Positions 51,601 to 55,993 are shown, counted from the first letter of the stretch. The stretch: DNA of 64,000 nt from Sediminibacterium sp. (GCA_017983845.1 JAGOAO010000003.1:129016-193015); one strand, 5' to 3'. Notes: generated from the letters alone by a model not told the origin. Numbers and translations are program-made.

Positions 51601-54600
51601 TGCTTTGACAGATCCTTATGATACGGATAGTGATGGTGATGGCATTCCTGATAGTATTGAAAAAGGTGCTGATGGAAATAGCCCAGTAGATACCGATGGT
51701 GATGGAATCCCTGATTACCGTGATACAGATTCAGATAATGATGGCATTCCAGATAGTATTGAAAGAGGAACAGGCGCATCCATCTTAGATACAGATGGTG
51801 ATGGCATCCCTGATTATCGCGATACGGATTCAGATGGTGACGGTATTTTAGATGCTACAGAAGATGCAGCTTGTATTGGTACTGCACCATGTACACCAAC
51901 TGATACCGACGGTGATGGTATTCCAAATTATAGAGATATAGATAGTGATGGGGATGGTTTATTGGATGCTTTAGAAAAAGGAACGGGTAGTACTTTATTA
52001 GATACTGATGGAGATGGCACGCCAAACTATTTAGATATTGATAGTGATGGTGATGGTATTTCTGATGCGATTGAAAAAGGATTAGATCCTAACAATCCTA
52101 TTGATACAGATGGAGATGGTAAGCCAGATTATTTAGATACCGATTCAGACAATGATGGTATTCCTGATGCGGTAGAAAAAGGAACAGGAACAACTCCAGT
52201 TGATTCTGATGCAGATGGTATTCCGGATTATCGCGATACAGATTCAGACAATGATGGTATTCCTGATAGTATAGAAGACGATGGATGTACTGGAATTGCG
52301 CCTTGCACACCAACTGATACAGATGGTGATGGTATTCCAAACTATTTGGATTTGGATACAGATGGAGATGGCAAGTTGGATGCAAATGAAAAAGGTACTG
52401 ACGGTTTACATCCAATGGATAGTGATAGAGATGGTATTCCTGATTATCGTGATGTAGATAATTTAGGCAAGCCAGATGTGAATGTGACGAATATCAATAC
52501 AATGGTTGCTGGTAATGTAAAAACCAATGACGAAGTACCAGCGGGTACAACTTATGGCACACCTGCAAATAATCCAAGCAATCCTACGGGAGCGAGCTTG
52601 GTAGTAAACGCAAATGGTACTTATAGTTTTACGGCAACAACTCCTGGAAAATATATTTATTATGTTCCAGTATGTGGGCCGAATCAAACAACAGGTTGTC
52701 CTCTTACACCTTTAGAGATTACTGTGTTAGATCCATTGGCTGTGGATAAGCCTGTCGCAAATAATGATTTTGTAACATTAGAACAAGGTGCCTCAGTTGT
52801 GGTTTCTATACTTTCAAATGATAAAGCAGGGGATGAAGGAAGTAGTTTGGATTTAGGTTCATTAGCCATTACAACCACACCAAAACATGGAACTGTTTTA
52901 GTGAATAATGATGGTACTATTTCTTACACACCTAGCCCTTTCTTTGTTGGTGCAGACAGTGTAACTTATACAGTATGTGACGATGCGACACCTGCAAATT
53001 GTCAAACTGCTGTGGCTTATTTCAACATCGAAGCAACAGGAACTAATGCAGTTACTTCAGCAATCGATGATTATAATTGGATGAAAGCTGCAATCAATGG
53101 AACAAGTTCAGTTAGTGGTATTGTATTAACGAATGATAAAAATCCATCTGTCAATAATTTGACGGCAACATTAGTGTCTGGACCAAGTTCAGCACAAGGG
53201 ACATTTACTATGAATACCGATGGCACTTATACATTTACAGCTACTGCAGGTTTTGTTGGCCCAATCGATATCGTATACCAAGTTTGTGGAGGTAGTCCAG
53301 TCGATTGCGCGAAAGCGACATTGCATATTTTAGTTTCACCACCACCTACTTTAGTGAATGATACGGCAACAGCTTTATTGAATGTGCCAGTGAATGGTAG
53401 TATTAAAACCAATGATATTGTACCATCTGGTACAACATACGGCACACCAATAGCAGATCCTACCAATCCATCTGCAGGTGCTGGAGCAGCTTCTAGTGGT
53501 GCAGTATTAACGATGACTGCAAATGGAACTTATACCTTTACTTCCACAGTGGCTGGGACTTATACGTATACAGTACCCGTATGTGCACCGGGTCAAACAA
53601 TTAATTGTCCTACTGAAACAATTGTGTTTACTGTTATCGGTAATATGCCACAAGGAAAAATTAATTTGAAGTACAACACTTTGTTGGCTTCAGATTCTGT
53701 CCATGTAAAATTATATGCGTACAATGGAGTTGGACCTTATACCATCATCTTTAAAAATTCTGTAAACAACAAAATTGATACGGTAAGGAATGTTACAGAT
53801 AGTACAACGGTTATGATGCCTCCAACTAGTATCAATGCCGTTTACACTTTGTTAAAGATTTATGATAACAATGCTTATACTAGATTGACAAATTTTGACA
53901 AGGATACTGCAAACTTGACCATTTTAAAGCCAAGAATTTTATTGACTTTAAAAGCAGATTTCCCATCCAAACTTCCTGACAATAGTTTCAAGACTAAGAT
54001 TGTCATGAAGATTAAAAACAATGGAGGATTGTATTTGCAAAATGTACAAGTGGACGCTGATTTATCGAAAGTATTCCCGCCAGATATGTTATATGTTTTG
54101 GACAGTGTAAAAGTAACATCTGGTAATTTGGTCTTGAATCCAACTTATACAGGATTCGGAGCACCAAAAGCGCTAAGTTACACAGCAAAAGTGGTAAATG
54201 GCTTCTCTATTAAGTACAGGGCATTTTCTACTTTATCTGGCTCAGATTTATTCAACAATGGGGTGAATCTAGATATCAATGAAGAAGGTTCAGTGGTATT
54301 CTATCTTACCTTGAAACCGGGAGTAAATATAGATCCATTGGTACTTCAGTTTACTTCATCTGGAAATGGATTGTTAGTACAGAATGATGGTAATCGAAGT
54401 GTGCAACCAACTACTTCTATTTCTCATGATAATTCCAACATCAATGCACATCCTCTCGTGACCACTCTTGGTCAACCACTTCCAACTTATATACCATTTT
54501 ATTTGATTAATGAAATTGGTGCGTCATTACAAGCATCAACAGCTGATTCTGTTGCAGGTGGATATGTATTCCATTTTAGCTCAATCATTAAAAATTATAG

Positions 54601-55993
54601 TAATTCTAATTTAGATTCTGTTTCGGCTTATTTTGATATTAAAAAGTTCATATCAAGTCCAGACTCGGCTAGAATTTATGGTACGCCAACGGTAGTAGGT
54701 ACTGGCATCTATAATACAAATTATGATGGTTTATTAGATACTAAAATAATCAATGAGACTAGTAATTTAAAAGTGGGGGATTCAATCAAAATTAGTTTTG
54801 ATCTATTTGTTAAAACAGATAAGAAAAAGGCAATTTGGCCAACTTATTTAATTGCATTAGGAAAAACAACCACTGGTGATTTGAAAGTAGCTGATACTTC
54901 AACGAATGGCAATAACCCAGATCCAAGTGGCGATAAAATACCAAATGAAAGCGTAAGAACAATCATTGGTATTGGAATTGTTCCACCACCGGCACCTGAA
55001 GTAATTCCTGCAGAATATGAAGTAGGTGATAAGAGAAATCCGAAAAATATAAGCCATTTAATAAAAACAATGCCAGTGGGTACAGTGCCAACATGGTGTA
55101 ATATAGATGGAACAAATTGTACTACGACTGCACCAGGCTTACCAAATGTGGTGGGTACTTATATATGGTGTGTGAAATCACTAGATACTTTAACTGGATT
55201 ATCGAGCACGCCTTGCGTATATGATACAGTAAGGATTATTCCAATCAATAAGTATAGTAAGTATGATTTAATTAAAACTGCCAATACGATTGAATATGAT
55301 TTAAGTGGCAAATACATAGTCGGTTTTAATTTCAAATTGATCAATAAAACGGATCGTACAATCGATTCAATTTTTATTCAAGACGATTTAACTAAAACTT
55401 TTGCTAGATCAAATGGATTTAAATTACATAGTATATCCAGCTCAGGTTCATTAATTAAGAATACTGCTTTTGATGGTATTGCTAATATTGAATTGTTGAA
55501 ACCGGGGTCTTACTTAGCTGCAAATAGTTCCGACTCTATTGTCTTAAAATTATTGATAGAAACAGAGGCGATAGATGGGGATTATTTTAACACGGCTAAT
55601 ATGAAGACGCTAACTGACTATGGATTACTTGATTTAACTAGTAATGATACTGTACAGAATAAGAACGGATTAGTGAATCGTATGGCTACTAAATTTAATG
55701 TGCCAAAAATTGCATTGAATATACCTGAAGGGTTTTCTCCAAACAACGATGGTTTTGATGATTCTTGGATTATCAAACATCCATTTGGTATGAAGTTGGA
55801 TGTGAAAGTAGTCAATCGATGGGGTAATGAAGTATATGCGAATCCAGATTACAAAAATGATTGGAGAGGCAAAGGAGTAAAGAACTTCTTGGGCGAAGAT
55901 CTTCCAGAAGGCACTTATTACTTTATCGTGAATACTATTGACAAGAATGGGGTGCGTAACAAATTTGTTGGACCGTTAACAATTATTAGATAA
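30698..55993 (+). CDS. Giant multidomain T9SS-exported adhesin with TSP3 repeats (8431 residues)
   Basis: One frame of 25.3 kb with no interruption. It starts at ATG 30698 with a signal peptide (hydrophobic LVLSLLISVFAFSQS). In order: 16 modules of TSP3 block, insert domain and TSP3 block (about residues 40-4715); an Ig-like domain (about 4720-4820); 8 cadherin/VCBS-like repeats (about 4823-5690); about 45 TSP3 units (about 5691-7258); 4 Ig/cadherin-like repeats (about 7258-7648); DUF11-like domains (about 7750-8330); and a C-terminal gliding/CHU_C domain (last ~92 residues) that marks type-B T9SS cargo. TSP3 aspartates (DxDxDG) bind calcium. A surface adhesin, cell-cell contact or gliding role is inferred. 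Its stop overlaps the SprF-like gene. Confidence 0.93.
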   Translation: MIKISKLRVYSLGKFSILVLSLLISVFAFSQSVGGTAAGDDFDGDGIINSIDLDDDNDGILDTDEYCKSSILLPATNTTAAVTEQSVPAGWTITNSSPDIATTAYSIYGGWIGGCSGTAPAAPNGHTSWVNFYSNTQEAFKTNLSGLTVGKTYILKVFYAKFASTAALGQVTVKLGTTVIDQYRPSLGCGWETRFITFTATATSGDLQFQNTGVVSPMQNASISISADPLYEVCDTDNDGIPNHLDLDSDGDGCPDAKEAGVTGTLRTGDVKNGANGGVVTTTTNMAGAIAGIAGSYGANGLADGLETASESGVIMYTSTYSNFALSANLNTCTGIDTDGDGVSDLSDLDDDNDGILDTVECDANPKKILFAGSTEDYLGMRTNLFAEFDNYKPAGTIIEKSNIIETATVPAGFYDGYDMVIFGGAAFNTIHANHWAALQTAIQNKTSKAFIIESDNCCVVANQNGLTNLLNTVFGTSYSLSATKTTNTNETYQKNSSNIYANQFPTNTLLGGIYYPMLGVDNSDILFSTSTNASETVVGFKQLPGTTEKNRFVSWFVDGSVSQTTPWYATNVGKIASAYYNAFNNSTVCDTDNDGIVNRLDLDSDGDGCSDAKEAGTTSSTTTDFKFTGSSSSFGNNGFVNTLETASESGLYNSIYTYSFALYNKVSACADSDGDGVLDSNDLDDDNDGILDTAEQKTCASAPTYTLSNIDGSTTGAAGYNAAFPTWMKNSFAEAQSGYKLVFDDPISDLALEFASIYQDDRYGDFTVKLADGTVFSGLDFDLMTSYAPTSAIWTPQPNSGSNFTGNFTKSTGAPFTSGMPYFKSTNLGGSAAQSWGIVKLKNVPGAGTVGISEVSFKIFGGNLGGTGGLAVYATCLSYLDTDNDGIPNSADLDSDGDGCPDAKEANIQASLSSGAIKNGTIGSITTTTVANAIVGTSGNYGANGFANVVETANESGIYSGTFNYSFAINSSVNACIDSDLDGVTDAFDIDDDNDGILDAIEMTNCNSSVLITPSASTSSPVYGGSIADRTIDGSGFTGTGLSALATAPATLSDAWLLKEPFTSGFIEYTLPVGSNIGGVVLWAPDAFNYGGGDGPPKDFTVEITYNNGQVFTTGVYSTAQPNGSGDNPGAQVFNFPKTFKNATKVKLNILNGWYDINGNSLNQVSTDGLTVNAAYNMFLGEARVLCGVVDMDTDNDGIPNRLDLDSDGDGCSDAVESYTSFVSTSGVSGAARLTSTTIPGPYSANGLATGLETVAGNGIYKGTYAYTNALISSVKACLDTDGEGIPDELDLDDDNDGITDCEEGISIPLNFSTPVIFTERNIDADGLVTYSGSQPIVGGQVAGSPQGDVNGNIGVAVNAGVGVKTSYAVDFSAPTNIIIRNNTKILAGYVTFDEYFDFSANGLPITLNDPAFELQVFIGNAWVNAPANYTATTIRWRAREGSFLPGAGFFDFTVANANSFQFIHYNNTGATQNGTTLNISRNCLDRDTDNDGIPNRLDLDSDGDKCPDALETGVNGTLLTGTLKNGNYGVVKTTTPTVANAIAAGLYGDNGLADGVETVAGSGFVSYASTYSNFALSKNIANCADTDGDGFLDASDIDDDNDGVVDAEESASCYMTTDEWNTSDKTLFAKITSDLNTLAPNSVYGELTDGDGNGAAIQFSTATAQAQLNKAIFKIEFSSPTQLDALYIQKNSATQIFAATAASLKLQGSTDNANWTDLTAAIASPADASNTTANGAKVLTNSNKFSVTTGAGKYKYYRIYGVVAANILSGVANEFFFDVNKATYQASYYPKADCSTDTDGDGILNHQDLDSDNDGCSDAIESKSSVSATSVTVYPTGTDANSNGLLNDYESATAGVVNYTSSYDPYALSANLAACKDTDGDAIPDDIDLDDDNDGILDTIESPDCYYTANDWHYGNRPDITVTSGLSMTSPQNQPQKLVDGKNSGVSYDVRFVATTAVGSGQEVYKFNMNIPVKLSKILLGYTGIYSQFNDGTKLILRGSNDGSTWTNLSGTSGTPEVTYDATINTSSATETSTIYPYPATDQYGTKANIFSVTQNAAKYQYYDIFWSSAGGINATGYANEVYFDVASDYNNSAHPKISCSNDTDGDGILNHQDLDSDGDGCPDAKEAGITATLTSASVTNLAGATIASGTSTSTIQNAIVATSVSYAATFGNNGFVNALETTTESGAFSGTYNYGFAINKAQSVCLDSDTDGTPDLFDLDDDNDGVLDIVECPAPGVEPLLSRFDIASGASMTKSFTGFPDELWIDVWALDNNFSLKINGSDITNVSELNFAPMGAATPYPKPYTDIVRADGTPIYPAAAVWNYPNTARYPLIRVKISNNGYAKIYGYDFVNGTGNYKELLLVNAVYQKVPINLSGTNTIVISQDNTWAPSYLNAEFNTFNSAGFCDTDGDGVENRLDLDADNDGCSDAYEAKTTTNTSPNFKYDNTNDFGTNGFVNSLETVADNGIYNSLYPYYFAIDPTVKSCLDTDGDGVPNVYDLDDDNDGVLDAVESPTCFYTFTELSKPVGVSTDLNLYDATATYAITNSIDDLSSTYSAFKAGQFLAGKEILKYTANGLIDITSLTLDLDFRAISNDVSSTFRFQGSADNVLWDNLNSVAVSSMNYVAPVTLVLTNDLQAGKKYKYFRLYGVAGTSNFGGVANAKFNLASSNRPSANPKLSCTNDADGDGIPNHWDLDSDGDGCTDAKEAGVTGTLVTGSVVNLITPSGTATSTTPSVANAVAAGIYSANGFADALETTTESGLYSGTYNYDFAINKLFNACTDTDGDGVPDLIDIDDDNDGILDAVESPTCFYNKDELSIPISISTELLPNTTNIISRAIDGDATTSASFIVNQNWIDKEILKVTAVYPVIISSLDIDVPSGWSFSNTVTTNTFKLQGSTDNSSWTNLSATLNSSLSAATLSIANTLAPNKKFKYYRIVGVGGVSYYAGASEIRLNIASAFIQSQYTKPSCLTGRNDADLIPNYLDLDSDGDGCSDALEAGTSTSTTANFAFTGSPSDFGANGFYNTLEKTNAESNLFKGVYTYYYADNALYNACTDTDSDGVSDLIDIDDDNDGILDAVESSTCFYSNVELSKPISVSTELLPHTTNLIGRAIDADGATASAFAPTQNWVGKELFNLEALFPIPVASLDLDLVSWSLSSVAGNTFKLQGSADNSAWTDLSTAQSSTATTGTFTLQNTIAPTNKFKYYRIIGVAGVSNYGGVTDIRFNLANSFVQSQYTKATCLTGRSDGDVIPNYLDLDSDGDGCSDALEAGTTTVTTANFVFTGSDFGANGLKDGLEKTAPESNLYAGNYTTEYAYNASIKVCIDTDGDGAADIVDLDDDNDGILDAIESPSCFYTIAELIRPVSVSSELSQHTASYVIGNSIDGVGTTASAFATGQDWVGKEIFKFTAQNYIAITGMSFDIVNWPLSSANSSTFKLQGSGDNVNWIDLSTPTMSTATSGTITISNTLAASSKFKYYRLVGVAGTSSYGGVNEARFNLPSSTFASANPKPSCTSDSDGDGLLNHNDLDADGDGCPDAVEAGTTYVSTSGVASSAKLTTSVIPAPYGANGFADGLETTTESGIYTSAYSYIFAIDAAVSACRDTDADGVPDVSDLDDDNDGVLDAVECPPSTTNILVNGTFDVNKNGWTGSANWTYYAPGFVWNSSENVTNDLLSQTFAKPVINAESSTVDISFDFNTNGVGYVITSASTASLDVILNYKVYATISNPSGGTTASVIAKNGASVNVSSVNIDSYNIPTTKLIVTIPKTALSNFNTLSFSFTATSDDFGIDNVFIGTQLSSCDTDGDGIVNSKDSDSDGDGCPDAVEAGTTIISTSGVASSAKLTTSVIPAPYGANGFANGLETILESGLYTGTYRYALAIDATLNACTDSDGDGVTDLIDLDDDNDGVLDTNEQTNCTTYGIDLTTLTFNGTAITAKTINSITTAGGGWLSSYSDQNLKLPISLKFNHASTTGYEMVGLIPAATTQTIAGWADGGYKFYPVTTNVYGYFTTAWDFGAIAILPTDVLSIDISATGYVTAAINGVTKKAFQGVVSDYKLDISAYLASSVTNIILSDATNPIKTVCTDLDTDNDGITNRLDLDSDGDACPDAVEAGTTFNAGSDISGAARLTTSVIPGTYNANGFANGLETATESGNYSGTYTYYYASSASYNVCTDTDSDGVSDVFDLDDDNDGVLDTVECASPAYSLYTYNYPTTVNATNVPVNILGFSSQDVLLDQRTNGVAPNAFTYNAISTWKLVASNILPSISNTITVKIAPTASTTATYVFADAMLITNGINTYVIDNNTTNTGGFNLTGTWSQQTVANAYLTNNSYLTSPAYAGNTASWTFTNLPAAPVCDTDGDGIPNIRDLDSDGDGCSDAVEAKTVNSLTTTTVIGSYGNNGFANSIETATESGLYSGTYLYSRATDPTIKACLDSDYDGVSDVDDLDDDNDGILDVAECPVNQLNTNESNGTFGTAAAPRNTANTTVTGGYVYSGSNSGAAQYAIINQGTPYHASAAFWRYPGHTSGLSTDAYLAVNGSTTIGTFYRENIELLKGAKYRISFWHQAASAPNDYQLAAEVVSAGGGTLAQANTGPQNSLGWKLTTIDYTSTINQTVSFILKNVSINASGNDFSIDDISITPIGCPDTDGDGIPNQLDLDSDGDGCSDANEAYATTTAQGTDGNQTYGTNPITVDATGKITSATYTGTNSNYLAVGSSSTINAQPTDQSVSPGANAVFSANVTAGTGTTTYQWQVSTDGGSTWNNVTNSVTYAGAGTTTLTVSNVTIAMKGYRYKLLIAQSNYVCGNISSSVAKINMDNTPSVVDDAQTGTEDTPVTGNVLTNDTGSGSPAAALTVASYSIGGVSYPAGTSATIAGVGTFVMNANGTYTFTPTANYNGTVPSIDYTATDANGGSDTGTLNINITAVNDAPIAVDDNIATNQNTPVSGNVLTDGTDDADADGNILTVTQFKIAGVTYNPGDNVNIPGVGAFVLNSNGAYTFTPVNGYTGSVPVIEYTLSDGNGGSDAGNVNITVYDVNDAPLATDDIKTILQGNTATGNLLSNDADVDAGASLTITQFSFTINGTTYTNTTGANVITMPGVGTIQIEANGAYSFVPTGTYTGTVPPITYTLSDGSLSDNGLLDLFVSPVNQNPVANDDAINSNEDTPATGNVLTNDTDPESDPLVITEYSFTVPTGSSSVTYTYPAGSTNTIPNIGTIVVNANGTYTFTPFANFNGTVPTISYTTSDGNGGTDVGDLNITVTGINDSPIAVNDDNKTTPEDTPVTVNVLTNDSDVDGNTTLTVTKYTIAGISGVFTSTAVIPGKGTITATANGNFTFTPDANFNGTVPTITYTVTDGTAANTANVNIAVTPVNDAPTVIGETTSTPENVAKNGNVLSNDTDIESNTLSITSVAINGVTYAIGTIIDIPNVGTIIINADGTYTYTPVHDYFGVLPNIIYAVSDGNGGVTNGTLAITVTPVNDPPIVVNETVNMQEDTIATGNLLTNDSDQENNPLTITQFTIAGLNGTFTSTATIPGVGTITINANGSYTFTPTANYNGIVPVIEYTVSDGQGGTTNGNLTIVVAPVNDAPIVVNDIKSEPINTPVTGSVLTNDRDIEGASLTVTNITIAGVTYPVGQLTTITGVGTILMNADGTFTFTPALNYIGSVPAIGYTTTDGTATSSGTLSITMTPIDADGDGIPDATEKGTGTTPLDTDSDGTPDYLDTDSDGDGIPDSLEDALCIGFIPCAPTDTDGDGTPDYRDLDSDGDGITDANEDSGCTGTTPCTPTDTDGDGTPDYLDIDSDNDGILDSVEKGTGTTPMDTDGDGTPDFRDLDSDGDGILDSVEKGTGATLLDTDGDGVPNYLDLDSDGDGIPDSIEKGTGTTLLDSDGDGTPDYLDTDSDGDGILDNLEDDSCTGTAPCTPTDTDGDGTPDYLDLNSDNDGILDSIEKGTGTTPVDTDNDGTPDFRDLDSDGDGISDAIEKGTATTLLDTDGDGVPNYLDLDSDGDGIPDAIEKGTGTTPMDSDGDGIPDYLDVDSDGDGIPDSIEDAGCSGTAPCTPTDTDGDGTPNYLDLDSDGDGIPDATEKGANGATPTDTDSDGTPDYLDTDSDGDGITDAIEKGSGTTPVDTDGDGIPDYRDTDSDNDGITDAIEKGTGTTPADTDGDGVPDFRDLDSDGDGKTDQSEGNIDTDGDGTPNFLDLDSDGDGVLDSVDQCPLVAGLASLNGCPLDSDGDGLDDNVDSDDDNDGILDTVEAAACTPTDMDCDTDGDGIPNRLDIDSDGDGINDVIEANGTDANNDGIADGTVDADGVPSSANGGVTPPNTDGTGNTNPYDLDSDGDGILDSIEKGSGTTLADTDGDGTPDYLDLDSDGDGITDAIEKGTGTSIADTDADGIPDFRDLDSDGDGIPDTIEKGTGTTLLDTDADGIPNFLDTDSDGDGILDSIEDAGCTGTAPCTPTDSDGDTIPDYLDKDSDGDGIPDAIEKGTGTTLLDTDSDGTPDYLDTDSDGDGILDSVEDSGCTGTAPCTPTDTDGDGIPNYLDLDSDGDGLPDSIEKGATSTPVDSDNDGKPDYLDSDSDGDGILDATEDAGCTGTAPCTPTDSDLDGTPNYLDLDSDGDGITDAIEKGATSTPVDTDNDGTPDYLDLDSDGDGIPDSVEGTTDTDGDGIPNYIDLDSDADGIPDAIEKGVNGSTPLDTDNDGTPDYKDLDSDGDGITDAVEKGIDGTHPLDTDSDGIPDFQDTDSDNDGIPDSIEKGTGATLLDTDGDGIPDYRDIDSDNDGISDNVEDAACTGTAPCTPTDTDGDGIPNYRDLDSDGDNKTDLSEGTPDFDGDGIPNYLDLDSDGDGVLDVSDQCPLLPGLANLNGCPVDSDGDGVYDVNDADDDNDGILDTIEAAACTPTAPDCDTDGDGIPNRLDSDSDNDGIKDVLESNGTDADGDGKVDGSVDANGVPTASNGGAIAPNTDGTALTDPYDTDSDGDGIPDSIEKGADGNSPVDTDGDGIPDYRDTDSDNDGIPDSIERGTGASILDTDGDGIPDYRDTDSDGDGILDATEDAACIGTAPCTPTDTDGDGIPNYRDIDSDGDGLLDALEKGTGSTLLDTDGDGTPNYLDIDSDGDGISDAIEKGLDPNNPIDTDGDGKPDYLDTDSDNDGIPDAVEKGTGTTPVDSDADGIPDYRDTDSDNDGIPDSIEDDGCTGIAPCTPTDTDGDGIPNYLDLDTDGDGKLDANEKGTDGLHPMDSDRDGIPDYRDVDNLGKPDVNVTNINTMVAGNVKTNDEVPAGTTYGTPANNPSNPTGASLVVNANGTYSFTATTPGKYIYYVPVCGPNQTTGCPLTPLEITVLDPLAVDKPVANNDFVTLEQGASVVVSILSNDKAGDEGSSLDLGSLAITTTPKHGTVLVNNDGTISYTPSPFFVGADSVTYTVCDDATPANCQTAVAYFNIEATGTNAVTSAIDDYNWMKAAINGTSSVSGIVLTNDKNPSVNNLTATLVSGPSSAQGTFTMNTDGTYTFTATAGFVGPIDIVYQVCGGSPVDCAKATLHILVSPPPTLVNDTATALLNVPVNGSIKTNDIVPSGTTYGTPIADPTNPSAGAGAASSGAVLTMTANGTYTFTSTVAGTYTYTVPVCAPGQTINCPTETIVFTVIGNMPQGKINLKYNTLLASDSVHVKLYAYNGVGPYTIIFKNSVNNKIDTVRNVTDSTTVMMPPTSINAVYTLLKIYDNNAYTRLTNFDKDTANLTILKPRILLTLKADFPSKLPDNSFKTKIVMKIKNNGGLYLQNVQVDADLSKVFPPDMLYVLDSVKVTSGNLVLNPTYTGFGAPKALSYTAKVVNGFSIKYRAFSTLSGSDLFNNGVNLDINEEGSVVFYLTLKPGVNIDPLVLQFTSSGNGLLVQNDGNRSVQPTTSISHDNSNINAHPLVTTLGQPLPTYIPFYLINEIGASLQASTADSVAGGYVFHFSSIIKNYSNSNLDSVSAYFDIKKFISSPDSARIYGTPTVVGTGIYNTNYDGLLDTKIINETSNLKVGDSIKISFDLFVKTDKKKAIWPTYLIALGKTTTGDLKVADTSTNGNNPDPSGDKIPNESVRTIIGIGIVPPPAPEVIPAEYEVGDKRNPKNISHLIKTMPVGTVPTWCNIDGTNCTTTAPGLPNVVGTYIWCVKSLDTLTGLSSTPCVYDTVRIIPINKYSKYDLIKTANTIEYDLSGKYIVGFNFKLINKTDRTIDSIFIQDDLTKTFARSNGFKLHSISSSGSLIKNTAFDGIANIELLKPGSYLAANSSDSIVLKLLIETEAIDGDYFNTANMKTLTDYGLLDLTSNDTVQNKNGLVNRMATKFNVPKIALNIPEGFSPNNDGFDDSWIIKHPFGMKLDVKVVNRWGNEVYANPDYKNDWRGKGVKNFLGEDLPEGTYYFIVNTIDKNGVRNKFVGPLTIIR
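30815..44850 (+). repeat. Sixteen-fold TSP3-insert-TSP3 module array in the giant protein
   Basis: Type-A blocks (DSDGDGVxDxxDLDDDNDGILD) start near 30815, 31706, 32710, 33635, 34537, 35454, 36332, 37325, 38164, 39048, 39868, 40679, 41512, 42365, 43221 and 44005. Type-B blocks (DTDNDGIPNxLDLDSDGDGC) start near 31399, 32467, 33340, 34280, 35158, 36095, 37013, 37924, 38752, 39625, 40438, 41248, 42109, 42958, 43765 and 44632. Between A and B sits a variable insert of 130-225 residues; between B and the next A a conserved linker of about 50-70 residues. The period is about 780-1005 bases. Cysteines bracket each insert and each linker. Confidence 0.85.
38240..41245 (+). repeat. Four closely related discoidin-like inserts (modules 9-12)
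   Basis: The inserts at about 38240-38745, 39125-39620, 39945-40435 and 40755-41245 share the same plan: opening C-F-Y then EL, a WVGKE-like or equivalent segment, TFKLQGS-DN-W, FKYYR(I/L)xGV(A/G)G and a final (R/K)FNL or RLNI strand. This resembles F5/8C (discoidin) domains, which usually bind glycans or lipids. Inserts 6 and 7 are more distant relatives (KLQGSTDNANW; LRGSNDGSTW). Confidence 0.7.
44850..45155 (+). other. Ig-like domain of the giant protein
   Basis: About 100 residues with an Ig pattern: QPTDQSVSPGANAVFSANV, TTTYQWQVSTDGGSTWNNV, TLTVSNVTIAMKGYRYKLL. It separates the modular region from the cadherin-like array. Confidence 0.7.
45160..47766 (+). repeat. Eight tandem cadherin/VCBS-like repeats
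   Basis: Repeats of about 105 residues begin near 45167, 45495, 45825, 46162, 46507, 46829, 47150 and 47470. Each has an EDTPVTGNVLTNDxD-like opening, a GVGTxxxNANGTYTFTP core and a PxIxYTxSDGNGG end, the pattern of bacterial cadherin-like/VCBS repeats in adhesins. They probably form a calcium-stiffened stalk. Confidence 0.82.
47767..52470 (+). repeat. Array of about 45 thrombospondin type-3 calcium-binding units
   Basis: By eye I count about 45 units, including half units, of DTDGDGTPDYLDLDSDGDGI type. Two lengths dominate: 33 residues (99 bases, ending EKGTGTTP plus one residue) and 38 residues (114 bases, ending GCTGTAPCTPT). Ten units carry the second ending with its Cys-5-Cys pair. Two longer inserts with the OmpA-linker-like motif DQCPLxxGLAxLNGCP occur near 49.3 and 51.25 kb. 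The DNA is repetitive but each copy differs in synonymous codons. Confidence 0.85.
52470..53640 (+). repeat. Four Ig/cadherin-like repeats after the TSP3 array
   Basis: Repeats begin near 52470, 52745, 53055 and 53345, each with a GxVxTND or VLTND segment and a NADGTY(T/S)FT-like core. The first and fourth share VPxGTTYGTP and a T(Y/I)YYVPVC- or TYTVPVC-type end, so they are a related pair. Confidence 0.7.
53650..55710 (+). other. DUF11-like domains before the sorting signal
   Basis: At least three domains (near 53940, 54520 and 55260) share the plan of a strand KxxxxxFxxKIxNxxxxxLDSVxVxxDL, then a kink and YDGLLDTKIIN- or FDGIANIELL-like turn, as in DUF11/surface-protein stalks. They link the repeats to the C-terminal domain. 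Boundaries are approximate. Confidence 0.5.
55715..55990 (+). other. Gliding/CHU_C type-B T9SS sorting domain
   Basis: The last ~92 residues read IPEGFSPNNDGFDDSW, VVNRWGNEVY, a DWRGKG segment and LPEGTYYFIV, the signature of the gliding-motility/CHU_C C-terminal domain. In T9SS this type-B domain directs export and is generally tied to a partner of the PorP/SprF family, which here is the next gene. Confidence 0.92.

Noticed and set aside
48150..51779. Many reverse-strand open frames (for example 48150-48587 and 50976-51440) rich in His, Tyr and Leu
   Set aside because: They are shadows of the Asp/Gly-rich repeats: antisense of GAT and GGT codons lacks stops. No start context, no known similarity, and the plus-strand gene explains the region.
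47767..52470. Regular DNA repeats that could suggest a CRISPR array or satellite
   Set aside because: They are in frame, of 99/114 bases without distinct spacers, differ synonymously and encode TSP3 calcium-binding units inside one long gene.
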